Part shown: piece after piece, positions 48,566 to 59,936 of the stretch
Layout: each line of letters begins with the position of its first letter
Numbering within the stretch: position 1 is the first letter of the stretch
NCBI GenBank assembly: GCA_030737835.1
Contig: JAUJYN010000013.1
Coordinates: forward strand, 124,001 to 188,000
Direction: 5' to 3'
Length of the DNA stretch: 64,000 bases
Origin: Acorus gramineus
Taxonomy: Eukaryota > Streptophyta > Magnoliopsida > Acorales > Acoraceae
Notes under the pieces: model-generated
What the model saw: only the letters and a program-made list of their open reading frames with translations
Told to the model about the DNA's origin: nothing
Databases searched by the model: none
Made by a program: the position numbers and the translations under genes

Positions 48566-50564
48566 AAATAATTACTTGAGCCAAAAAAGAAAAGAAGAAA
48601 GCATGAATTCCTTGCATATATACGATTCTTCTATCAAAACCAAGACACCAAAAGCTATACCTTGGAGCGTCATCCGCGAGAGGCTGAGTCGGAGGAATGT
48701 CTTGACTTGGCTAGGATGGCGGTGGTGGCTGAGGGGAGGACTGGACCTCGGGGACATCCTGAGCCACGGAAGTCTCCCTCACCAAAGAAGCAACCCTCGT
48801 GTATATCCCGCAACTCCGCGTCGCTGATGGGCGGGAAGCTCGGCTAAGGGTGGCTCCGGTAGCCAAGGAGGCAGAGATTGAGTGATCAGGCTCGAGAGGG
48901 AGAAGGTCAAGATCCGCCTCCGTCATGGGCCCTCCCCCAACCAACTTCCCACTCATAGTAGCCTCCCAAAGGTGGACTTGCTGCATATCTCGATCTCTTC
49001 TCTCCAACCTCTAACGAAGACGACTCTCCATGCCTCTTGGTCGATCCTCGGCCGCCCTCAATCTCTCTTCCATCTCCCGTGCCCTCACTCTGTGGCTCTG
49101 AGCGCTTCCTGGTCTCTATCCCCAGCCGCTTGGAGAGAGCAGATCAGATCCCCCATCAGCCCACCAGGCACGCCGGCCAACGACTCCAACTCTGACACCC
49201 TGGCCTGGAGGGAGTCCTGCTCACGGCGTAGGGTGGATGACTCCCCCTCTCTCGACACCACCTTGAACCACAGCTGGTCCATCTCGTCCTCCCTCGAGTC
49301 TCTCTCGGACCTCAATTGGTCCACCCCATCCTCAGCTCTGGCGACCCTGTCCCTGGCATGATCAAGCTCCATCCAAGTAGCAAGGAGCTCGCTTCGGACC
49401 ATGCCTAGATTGTTCATCAACTCGAGCTCTCGATCGGAGGCACTGGTCAGAGAAAGAGCGGAGGAGGAAGAAGCGCCGTCAGCCCTCACTGTCGACAGAG
49501 CGTCCACTTGAGCCTCAAGGACCCGAACCTGGTCCTGCAGGCGTTGTCTCTAGGACCACAACCCCACTACCTGTCCGGTCCTCCCCTGGAGATACTCGTT
49601 GGCGGCCTTGAGCTTCTTCTCCAACTCATTCAGCTCAACGTACAAAAGAAGACATCATTTAGAACACAAAGAGAAGAAGCAAAGGGAGAAAACAAAATAA
49701 GGCCTATTCTTACGTAGGCGTCCGGGATCTCCTCCTCCATAGTCCCGAGGATGCTGACGTATTCCTGACAATACCAAGCCATGTACTCCTCACTGCTGGT
49801 CACCTCAGGACGACGCTCGTTCAAGGTCCCTCTCGCATGCCATCCCGCCACATATACTGCGTAGTTCTTTGGGAGGTTCATGTCTTGAGGAATTCTGGCC
49901 ACCGGGATTTGGGGACACTTCGGTAGAGGATCAGGCACCCACTGATGGTACCTGTGCTAGCGAATGACCCGGCTTATCGGTTGAAAGACAACCTCATTGA
50001 AAAAGATCAACCAGATGTCTCGCAACAGCTCCTAGGGGACTGCCTCCTCCGTGTAGGGCCTCCAAGTCATCTACAAGTTAATAGACATAAGAAGAAAGCT
50101 TAGTCAAAAGAAAATCCTATAAGAGCTGAAAATCAAGAAATTATACCTCTTCTTCCTTCAAAGCACGGAAAGCCTATCGGAATTGCACAAGACGACGCAA
50201 GCGAGAAGACCCTAGAGGCGCCCACCTCATGGCTAGAGGAAGGGTACGGTCGAGGGGCATGGGGATGGGATGATCGATGGCGAAGTGCTCCAAAGTACTA
50301 TCATAATCAAGTGAAACAAATAAAAAAGGAGACATTTCTTTTTCACTGACTTATACCTGAAGGAAGGCCGCAAAGCCACAGAGGTTCTTGCCTCTGGCCC
50401 TCTTCACCTTCTTCGAGAGCTCCGCGAAGAGGTAAGCGAGCATTGCAGCGCCCCAAGAAAAATGTCCCATGGTCCCCAAATCCCTCATCAGCAGTAGGAA
50501 GTGTGAAGAGACTTTGTCCGAGGCTGTTGGGAAGAGAACTCGACCAAAGAAGTAGAGGAAGAAG
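48566..50564 (-). pseudogene. Antisense PMD gene in Tat, C-terminal half (broken)
   Basis: Read on the minus strand, this is the downstream part of a plant mobile domain (aminotransferase-like) protein: LLLMRDLGTMGHFSWGAAML and LAYLFAELSKKVKRARGKNL near 50360-50500, then a WRPYTEE and DIWLIFFNEVVF-type stretch, the WVPDPLPKCPQIPVARIP block (about 49890), and a coiled-coil tail rich in Glu, Leu and Arg (about 48600-49630). Coding blocks are separated by short AT-rich gaps with GT and AG borders, for example CAG-GTATAAGT near 50356 and TTGTAG-ATGACTTGG near 50077. It is broken in several places. The N-terminal half lies at 57340-59100, beyond the solo LTR-B. Confidence 0.75.
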
Positions 50565-51115
50565 TGTCACGCCCCAGGGTGGCGGTCCTCGAGACGTGGT
50601 AATATATAAAGTATCAACTATCAATTACAAGAGGTCAATAATGACTCCAATAAATAGCACACAAAGCTGGCAAAACAATGATAACTAATAGTTCAACTAA
50701 AATATGGAAGCATAAAAATATCAATAAGTCTGTAAACCAAAAACATTATTACAGACTCGAATACACAATCAATATCCTGTGAGAGCCAAGTCTAGTCCAA
50801 ATAAAGTACAACCAGTGCAACACGCACTATTTCAAATACATAAATGACACTAGGACTGCTGACATCCTCGCACTCGCCAACCACCAGACGGGACACTCCA
50901 CGCACTTGAACCCTGCCACAAAGAAGCTCCAGCTCCACGCCCAACACTGCCCCTGAAAAAGAAACAATATGCGAGGGGTGAGCTACAAGCTCAGTGAGTG
51001 GCTGGAAACCAAACACCATTACAACAATTCAATACTAAGGTAATTTCCTTTCAAGGAAAAACATGGGTAGAAACCCAATGGATAACAAGGTCACGCGGCG
51101 GCGCGACCAACCTCA

Positions 51116-51259
51116 CCCTCACCCTCACTCCCGAAGCGAGACTCTTGGGACTCTTGGGGAGAGAGAATACCGTTTGTCGAAGAGACGCCCTCACCCTCAC
51201 TCCCGAAGCGAGACTCTTGGGACTCTTGGGGAGAGAGAATACCGTTTGTCGAAGAGACG
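51116..51259. repeat. Perfect 72-bp tandem duplication in LTR-B
   Basis: Two adjacent identical 72-bp units, each with CTCACTCCCGAAGCGAGAC, two CTCTTGGG words and GTTTGTCGAAGAGACGC. Identity suggests a recent slippage event. The second LTR-B copy (near 61535-61610) has a single unit. Confidence 0.9.
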
Positions 51260-53385
51260 CAAAATTACTAGTCCACACAACACTACTAGATTATCTACAT
51301 CGAGATAACTGCCCAACGATGTCTTTGAACATCAATACATAATCGGACCCAACAACTATGGGAACGGACGAACAACGAATGGGTCACGCGGCGACGTGAC
51401 TTCACCTCATCCCCCGCCCCTGCCCCGAAGGGAAACTCCTGGGACACCCGGGGAGAAACAAAGGTCAACCATAACACCTAGTGTTACTGGATAACCTAAA
51501 CAACTAGTCCCTCCGCTACGAGGTAGAGATGTTGCTACGATACCTCGAGGCGTTAGGCAAAACTTACCTGAAGTACGCTCGATAGGTAAATAAGGGTCAC
51601 GTGACCACGTGACTTCAACTCATCCTCACCCCTAAGGGTGACACGGGACTGTTGGGGGAAAATTCAATGGCTCTACACCCTTCGTCATCCAGTAGCCCTC
51701 TCCCGAGTAGCCTCTACCTGGTATACTCCCATGATCAGTACATCTGCCGAACGCATCGGTAGTACATACGGGTGGGAGCCCTCTGTCAGGACAGCTTCAA
51801 TGTTGGGCAGCTTCAACGCGGATCCGATGAAGGGGAGAACGATTTCATGCACACAATGCGAACCATGTAGGTCGACTACTCTCGATAGTTATATACCGAT
51901 GATATCGAATACCCTTGAACTCCCACGCAGATGCGTCGCTCGGACGCAAGGAATTAAGTCTACACTCGTGCAGAAATAAACCAAGGGCATAACCCAACAG
52001 GCGGTTAATATACACGCCTAGCACGGGTAGGCCTTGCTTAATGCCATAACCACCGGCTTAACAAAACCGATATGACAATGAATTTTCCTGAATTCCAATC
52101 AAATGCATCACTCGGATGCAAGGGGGCGATTACATTGCTAGCGCTCTAACTAATAGGGTACAACCCGATAGCGGGTCATATCCATGCCTATTTCAGATAG
52201 GCCTAATCAGTTTTAACTTGCGCTTATATATTATAGGAGAATTATATCACCGAAGGAACTTGATCCACATGCACAATAACATATGATTACTATAGGAGGG
52301 TTCTCCCTAACATGAGTATATGGCATAAACAACACATTATGCAACATACAACACATGCATATGAGGGTACTAATCATATAAACATAGAAAATATACTCTA
52401 ACATGCGTTGGATATCACCAACTAAAAAAAGGAAGGGTCAAGCGTGATCTCGCGCACTAACAGGTGCATGCCAATATACCCAAACGAACTTGAGTCAAGT
52501 AGGAACCGCATCTACTTACTCAGTTCGTACAAAGAGAGAGCTCATCATCTCATTAAGTTGGTCATAGCTTTGCCATTAGCATGGGCGCAACAACTACACC
52601 ATGCCCTCAAGTCTTATGACCAAGAAATATTAAATGTGAACCCAGTTATTAACCCAGGCTTAAACATGCTGGATATTACAATTAATATGGTAGTATTACT
52701 CATAGGGACTACCTAAGGCATGCCATATTCTATACATCCATAAGACTCATACGAAAATACATGCACAAATAGAAGGGTGCATGAAAACACAATTATTCAT
52801 ACATGAATACAATACATAGGCTAGTATATGGTAGAATAGGGGTTCTACGCAATATACGAGCTATACAAACCTAGCATGCAAATATCTAGCATATTTTGGG
52901 TTAGACATGACCATACTACTTATCTAAATAGGTAGTATAATCAGGGTGTCCAACGGATGTGCGACACACGACTACGTGCATCCAACGCTTCCCGAAGGGT
53001 TGGATCGAACCACTCACCGATACCCGGGTCCTCGCGCATCCAACCGACAAGATCTGCAAGGCAAGGGCATCAAAAGGGGTGAGTACTTCAAACAAAGACT
53101 ACCCAACTCTTGATAGTTTCCACAACATGCATAACAACTCCTTGACACACAATTGAGCAAAACTGCTAAACCTGCTGCAACCAGCCCTACTATTTGATCT
53201 CCACAGCACCAAATACACATCCAAAAATTATGAAATAAATCATACACATTCTCTGACATGTTGGAATCATAATCCATGAAGACATCATAACCTAATGTTG
53301 CCTCTACAAGCCTGAAATAAAATATGTCCAGAAGTAGGTCAATTCCCCCGTGAATCTGGACAAGCCATGTAAAACAGGTTCTAAC

Positions 53386-56300
53386 TGTCACGCCCCAGGG
53401 CGGCCGTCCCCGGGACGTGGCAAGTGTATATATGATATCAGCAGTCAACACAGGAAGTCAATAACATACTCTAACAACATCAACAAATTCAACACTGACA
53501 ACAAAGTGGTTGACATGATATATACACAAATAGCGGAAGCTAAAAGACTGAATCTGTAACTCAAAGACATATTACAGACTCGATACACAATCAACTGTCC
53601 TGTGAGAGCCAATATATATAATGACATCCAAATATAATACAAACATGTGCCCAAGCACAGAATACAATACATACAATCAAAAGGGATGCTGATAGCCTCT
53701 AAAACTCGTGGAAATGTGGCGCTGCACCGCTACTGCTGAGGTCACTCGGGGAGCTCCTCCTCCTGATCCGACTCAGATAGCACTGGAGAATAATATTATG
53801 CGAGGGCTGAGCCACACGCTCAGTGAACAGCACAACCCATGCATCACAGTTCATATTAACCACAATTTATCATTAAAAGCCTTAAAGTGGCAAGAACTCC
53901 ACAATCCAGTGGGTCGCTACATCGCCGACCCACCACACCCTCACCCTCACCCCTCAATAGGTGACATAGGATATTGGGACTGATTACTACACAAATCCGG
54001 CGGGTCGCTACATCGCCGACCCACCACACCCTCACCCTCACCCCTCAATATGGTGACATAGGATATTGGGACTGACTAGGCTGTTGGTCACCCTTGGTCC
54101 ACCGATAGTCTCTCCTCCACTCCGTAGGTCGCTTGGCCACTCCCACATTCAGCACAGTCCGTCCCAAATCAGGAAGTGCCTACTGATGGGAGCCCTCTCA
54201 CGGGACGACCTTTCTAACGCTGAGGCAGTCTCTACACGGATCCAACGAAGGGAACAGAACAGTCTATCCATACGCATATGATCCACTCGGATCTGCGACA
54301 TCCCTTAACTGAAAAAAAGAAACCTTGGGAGGGCACCATGAGGTCCCGATATAGGATATCCCGACAACCAAACAAGGAACATGGAGTACCCTAGCCCGGG
54401 TCTCAACGCTGACTTCGCAAGGCCCTTTAATCCAGAGAAGGGAGACTCTACGGATGTCATGAATTCTTCAGAATTCCTCCAGGGCGCATAACCAGGATGC
54501 GGGGAACATATATAATAATCACGAGGTTATAATATTATTGGGAAAAGAAACCTTGGGAGGGCAGCATGAGGTCCCGATATAGGACATCCCGACAACCAAA
54601 CAAGGAACACGGAGTACCCTAGCCCGGGTCTCAATGTTGACCTCGCAAGGCCCCTCCCTATAATATTATACAAGGCAGGCTAATAATCATATGCTCGCAT
54701 TCAATTTAATAAATTAAACTAGTAGGACACATGCATAGGTCGAGGCTTCCTAGCATGTGAACAGGGTGACAGGATGCATGGCTCTTACACATATCCTAAG
54801 GGTGCAAGTCCCTAACATACAAAGTCTAGGGTCGCATGCATTCTACACATTAATCATGCTTGCATGGATTACATATTAGACAAGTTAATATTGACCATGG
54901 TGCCCCAGGGGAGGACGGTATACACCCAAGTGCATATAGCGCCTCCCAACTGGGTTGGGTTGTCCCACTCACACTTAACCGGGTCGTCGCGTGACCGTCC
55001 GTCCAGATCTGCAAAACAGGGTAATCAACTCGGTGAGTAAAATACACAATTATACACAAAAATACACTAAATTACCCAACACTCGGACAAGCGTACATAC
55101 TGCCTGTACGCATGCGAGTCCGAGCACCCCGACTCACTCCCGAACCCCCGGGCAGCCGTACGCGCGGCCACCCGACCCAGGCCCACAGCCGCGCCCCAGC
55201 CCGCGCACCCAGGCGCACTGCCGAGCCCAGCCCGCACGCCTGGACACCCTCCCGAGCCCCCCACCGGTGCACCGCGCGCTCACTGCGCCCCAGCGCAGCA
55301 ACCCGCACGCACACCCGCTCGCCCTATGCAGCACCCGCACACCACCTGCTCGCCACGCGCCCCTACGCAGCGCTCCGCGCGCACGCCGCGCACTACGCCC
55401 AGCGCGCCCGACCGCACGAGCCCAGCGAGCCCGACAGCACGCGCCCAGCGCGCCTTCCCGCAGCTCGCCCGCCTGCGCCTGCCTGCCTGCGCCTGCCCGC
55501 CTACGCCTGCCTGCCTGCGCGCGCCGCTGCCTGCATGCGCCCGAGCCGAGCTCCACCACTCCAACCGCCACCAACAACCACCACAACCACTCCCAAACCA
55601 CCAAGCACCTCTTTCACTCCCAAAAACACACCCTAACATACATCTAAACAAGAAATGGAAGGAAAGGAAGCTTACCCTAGGAGAGGAAGAGAAGGGGAGG
55701 AAGAACGGGTGCTCCTCGAGCACCGATTCGCCACCTCCAAGGCCACCACCACCAAGACCTCCCCTCAGCCAATGCAAGGCTGAAAACAGAGGAGAAAAGA
55801 GGGTATGAGAGGGGGTCACACTTGTGGGAACTCGAATCCGAGACCACCGGAAGGTAGATCGGGAGCTTACCTGTCTTTTCTCTTCTTAGGGTTTTCGGTT
55901 TCAACCTCAAGAACTAGGTCAAAAGGGAGGATTAAAGATAGGGAGAGAGAGAGAAATTTCCGAGGAGATGATGAATAGTGGAGGATTTTGTCTTGGTTGT
56001 GGGATTTATTTATCCCCACACACACATCACACACTCTCACACCCCTTAGATTAGCCCTAATTAGGTTTAGGCTAGATTAGATTAGGTTTAAGTGTGGTTT
56101 GACCCTAGTCAACCCAACCACACAAAAATCCAAATTCATTTGACCAAGTCAAAGGTCAACTTTGACCAAGTCAAGTCTCCCAATGACTTTTCGCTCGGTC
56201 AAAATCCGGATACGCTTCGGAACTGTGAAATTCTGAAACGTTACCGAAATTCGATGAAATTTTTGTGAGCGGCTTGGAATGGCACCAGGACACATAATAT

Positions 56301-56451
56301 GCAGTTAGATTTTCAATCGGAGCCCTCAAACTCAGGGTGATAGCTAAAAGCCAAAAAATTTAGCGGTTCCGATCGAAAAACGAAAAAGGTTGAAAAACTG
56401 CTAGAATGTTCCAATGGTGACCAGAAGGTTAAAAGTGACACATATATAACA
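53386..56451 (-). mobile_element. Solo LTR-A inside solo LTR-B
   Basis: TGTCACGCCCC to ACACATATATAACA, with perfect CTAAC duplications at 53381-53385 and 56452-56456: a clean 3.07-kb solo LTR. It has two minisatellite units (about 53905-54075) and, uniquely here, carries the CCTTGGGAGGGCA module on both sides of the GAATTC segment (54319 and 54547). The CpG-dense tract is at about 55090-55550. Confidence 0.93.
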
Positions 56452-56947
56452 CTAACTTACAACACAGATATCATAATGACTCCAAATTTCATATATAATA
56501 TCTAGACACATGAAGGATCATATCACATGAGGACACAATCCCAAAAATATGCCTCTAAATACTAGATTCACAGAGATCTTTAGAAGACAGAGATCTGCCT
56601 TACCAAAAGAGGGGGAGGGAAATGGGGAGATGCGGGGCTCTCGACACACCCACGACCACCTCAACCACCACAACCACTACCACAAGCTCATCAGCATCTC
56701 CTCAAGCCTTCCTTTGCTGAAAACAGGGGAAAGATCCCATGGTCATGAGGGGGAGAAGAGGAAAGGGAAACATACATAGCATAATCAACAACACATGAAG
56801 AACACACACACACACACACCTTCTATAACCTTTAAGTGCTTCTTCTTCTCCTTCCTTTCCTTCTCAAATAAACAAATGGGGGAGCCAAAGAGAGGGTGAG
56901 AAATGAGAGGTCGGATGGATTTTTTTTCTCTAAGGGAGGGAGAGAGA

Positions 56948-56953
<6 letters not shown>

Positions 56954-56988
<35 letters not shown>
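56954..56988. repeat. (GA)n microsatellite
   Basis: An uninterrupted GA run in LTR-B, within a purine-rich stretch from about 56935. Confidence 0.95.
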
Positions 56989-56989
<1 letters not shown>

Positions 56990-57339
56990 CCATCAATGCC
57001 CAAAAAGGGGTTTGGTGGAGGTTTGACCTAGGTCAACCTAACCAAACTAACAAACAAACATGGTTGATCGGTCAATGGTCAACTTTGACTTGGTCAAATT
57101 CCCCCCCCCCCTTGACAATCCAATAATGATCAAAACCCAGATATGATCGGAACTGCATAATTTCCTAAAACGTAATCGGAACTTGATGAAATTTTTATGG
57201 GTAGTACAAAACGGTACTAGGACCCATAATATGCAGTTAGATTTTTAATCAGAGTACTCCAACTCTCACAGGTAGCTAAAAGCCAAAATTTTAGCGACTC
57301 CGATAAAAAAATAAGGCTCCAAATGACACAGGCATAAGA

Positions 57340-59100
57340 AGAAAGCCCTCAACTCCCTCTGCGCCCTCTGTGGCCACACAGCCGCCTCCCTAGCCTCAAT
57401 CATCAGCCTTCTCCTCTTAAGCTAGCAGCAGCCTCACCCTTCTGACGCTATGTGAACGAGCCAAGGCAATATTGCCTCGACAGTTGACCAAGGGGGATCC
57501 GGTTCAACGTCCTCTCCCGCTCCACAAACTCCCACTCCCCAATAAGCTCCTAGAACAGTGCCCTGGAGTCGGCACAGGTCGTCGCAATCACTGCCTCTTC
57601 CAAAACTGGAAGTCCTGTGATCCGCTAAACGTCCTCCAACGTCGGCATCACTGCTCCCGTGGGGAGGATAAATGTGCAGCTCTCTGGATCCCACCTCTCT
57701 TCTAACGCCTCTAAATACGGACGGTGGACGTGGAACGGCTCGATCAAAAAGAAGGAACGGAAGCCCGCTCCGTCCACCAAGTCCCTCTCCTCTCGGCCCA
57801 AGGCAGAATACCACCTCTTCGTCCTGTGCCAGAGAGCCCTCACGCGATTTGGTCTCTAAGAGAGACAAGAGAAAGGTTAGTCGGAGATAAGAATCCTAGT
57901 TTTAATTCCACTTTAAAAACCATGCTTAGAAAAATATTCAATATGCCAAAATTAAACAAGCATGAAATATTCAAACATGAATATGCCTCTTCTTACCCCA
58001 AACCTATCCCATCGTGGTCTATCTCTTAAAACGACCAAAACTGTTCCAAATTTATCTTACTCAACTACATAAAAACTTTTTTCATATGAATTTACTTCTT
58101 TCAAAACACACATGCTTGCATACCTTTTTCAAAAATCGTCCCTTCCTTAGATACTCGCATATTTATTCCATAAAACCACCATATGCATGTAATACCCCTA
58201 TGACAAACACATGCAAAAATTCTTCTAAAAAGACTCATGCTTATTCAAAATTTCATCATCACTTCTTTTACATATTTATTTCCTTTCTATAAATACATGC
58301 TCCCACCGTGATTAAATTTCTACATATACACCTCAAGCATGCCTTCAATCACATACCTACGCCACAATTACTCTACCACAAGCATGCATATGTAAAAATT
58401 TTACACATTCTATACGCACTATCGCCTACTCATATCATAACCGTTCAAACATTTAAAGACATGTATAAATGAAAGAACTAGACAAATGGAAATAGAGGCA
58501 TACCATGGCTCGTGTGGCCCCGAGAGCCTCCGCCTCGGCCTCATCGAGATCCTCTTTCCCGTCGTCGTCCCCCTCATCCTCGTCATCCCCCCTCCTCCTC
58601 AACTACGGCCTCTCAGGCCTCAACCCCAACCCCCTCTCCCTCCTCCGTACCCACCGCACCGGAGGCCAACACCTCATAATCCTCCATGGCCCTCCTCACG
58701 TCCTCCTCACCCCTCACACGGGTCTCACCCTTGCCCAGGCCTCCCTCATCCTCACCAAACACCTCACCCAAAATACCGGTTTGCTCCTCACTCAAACCAC
58801 CACCCTCTCAGTGCTCACGCATTCGGTCGAGCCCCCGGCCTCCAAACCCGCCTCCTCGACCACCAACGGTTGACCCCCACGCCTCCTCTTATGCATATAC
58901 CCAATCACACCACTCACCAACCCCGAGACAGCCCCCGACTGCACCCGCGCCCATCAATGGCGTCTCCGCCATTTGGGTCGTCTCCCGCAAAGACCCCGAG
59001 ACAGCCCCCCTCTGCTCTCGAGAAGACCTGAGATGCTTCATCATCGAAGCCGTCTTCTTCCCCCCTTGTCATCTCCTCTTATTTCACAAGAAAAAGGAGA
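57340..59100 (-). pseudogene. Antisense PMD gene in Tat, N-terminal half (broken)
   Basis: Minus strand. The strongest match to the plant mobile domain lies at 57600-57860: a LWHRTKRWYSALGREERDL-like stretch, then FHVHRPYLEALEERWDPES and CTFILPTGAVMPTLEDV, with RITGLPV and an IGEWEFVERE-like stretch after it. An AT-rich, intron-like gap follows at about 57870-58497, bounded by GTATGC on the 5' side and TCTCTTAG on the 3' side. Beyond it (about 58500-59050) is an acidic, Gly/Glu-rich first block including EEDVRRAMEDYEVLASG. PMD proteins include host nuclear factors of the MAIN/MAIL type and transposon-borne relatives. The gene is broken in several places. Regulation is not visible beyond the upstream hairpins. 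Confidence 0.75.
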
Positions 59101-59936
59101 ACCCAAAGGTTCTTAGGGTTTTGAAATCAAGAGTAATGAGATGATATAGGGTGAAATCAACGGATTCAAAGCCAAGAAAACAAAGTTTTTTTTTATTTCA
59201 AATAGAGAAGAAGAAGAGAGGGAAGAAAAACCGTTTTGAAAACATGGGGTGAGAGAGGGTCTATTTTAGGTTATAAGGGACCCAGTTGGGCGGTAGCTAC
59301 TCACGTCTAGCCACCCCCCATCCACCGGCTACATACAAATACCCGCCCCACCCTGCCGGCTAAAATCAACTAGCCACCCTCTGCCAGCTTCTCAAACACA
59401 CTTATTTCTAAGTTTTCTAAAACAAACAATGATGTATTGGTTTTTTTCCAAACCCTACTTGATCAAACACAACTCTCTTGAAGTTTTATCACATTTCCAA
59501 TGCCGTTCAGTTTGAATTTCCTCAGTTTTGGTTTTTTTTCAGAATTTTTATCCTTTGGATGATACAATTCACCAACTCAATACCTTTACTTCTTTCTGTC
59601 TGCGATATCCCCTTGATTTGCTGAGTTGCTATGCACGGCACGGTAGGCACAAGGAAACTAATGCCGGGCTGCTCTGTGCACGATGGCTAAGAACCCCGTT
59701 CGAGGGTTTGATCACTCGCTACTTTACTTTTCCCATCTCCCACCTGGATCATTCCTTTCAGTTGAAAAATCTAGTCAAGACCTAGCCTCTGACAATCTAA
59801 ATCAACTCCCCGAATAGTATTGGTCATGTTACCTAAACTTCTTGAAGGTCGGGCCAGCCAAAATATGGGTCTCTTTCCTTATCATCGATCGAAGTCTTTC
59901 TGTTTCACACAAAGACTCTGTCCGATAAGGGACAAT
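59101..59936. other. Region between the antisense gene start and the Tat 3' LTR
   Basis: Holds the presumed upstream region of the antisense gene, a hairpin-motif cluster (about 59285-59385), AT-rich sequence and, at its right end, the Tat polypurine tract (GATAAGGGACAAT, about 59924-59936) just before the LTR. A plus-strand open stretch at 59528-59785 has no recognisable motif. Confidence 0.6.
59285..59385. repeat. GGCGG/CTAGCC inverted-repeat cluster upstream of the antisense gene
   Basis: GGGCGGTAGCTACTC with GTCTAGCCACCCC, then CACCGGCTACATAC with CCCGCCCC, then GCCGGCTAAAATC with ACTAGCCACCC. A more diverged version of the motifs in the Tat LTR and at 47975-48117. Confidence 0.65.

Larger units (their letters stand above)
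50565..57339 (-). mobile_element. Solo LTR-B, with a nested solo LTR-A
   Basis: Starts TGTCACGCCCC and ends near GACACAGGCATAAGA. It is flanked by AGAAG (50560-50564) and AGAAA (57340-57344), an almost perfect duplication. Its own sequence (50565-53385 and 56452-57339) is about 3.7 kb. It is a relative of LTR-A: it shares the left terminus, the AACATGGGTAGAAACCC-type repeats in place of the LTR-A minisatellite, the 36-nt block (about 53025-53060) and the conserved CATAATATGCAGTTAGAT block (about 57226). It contains a perfect 72-bp tandem duplication and a (GA)n run (about 56954-56988). It interrupts the antisense PMD gene. Confidence 0.82.

Noticed and set aside
48882-49361. A Ser/Leu-rich plus-strand frame of 159 codons
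   Set aside because: Shadow of the minus-strand coiled-coil tail of the PMD gene, which has heptad-like Glu/Leu spacing.
58486-59031. A Pro/His-rich plus-strand open frame of 181 codons
   Set aside because: It is the complement of the acidic Gly/Glu-rich first block of the antisense PMD gene; its proline-rich look follows from that composition.
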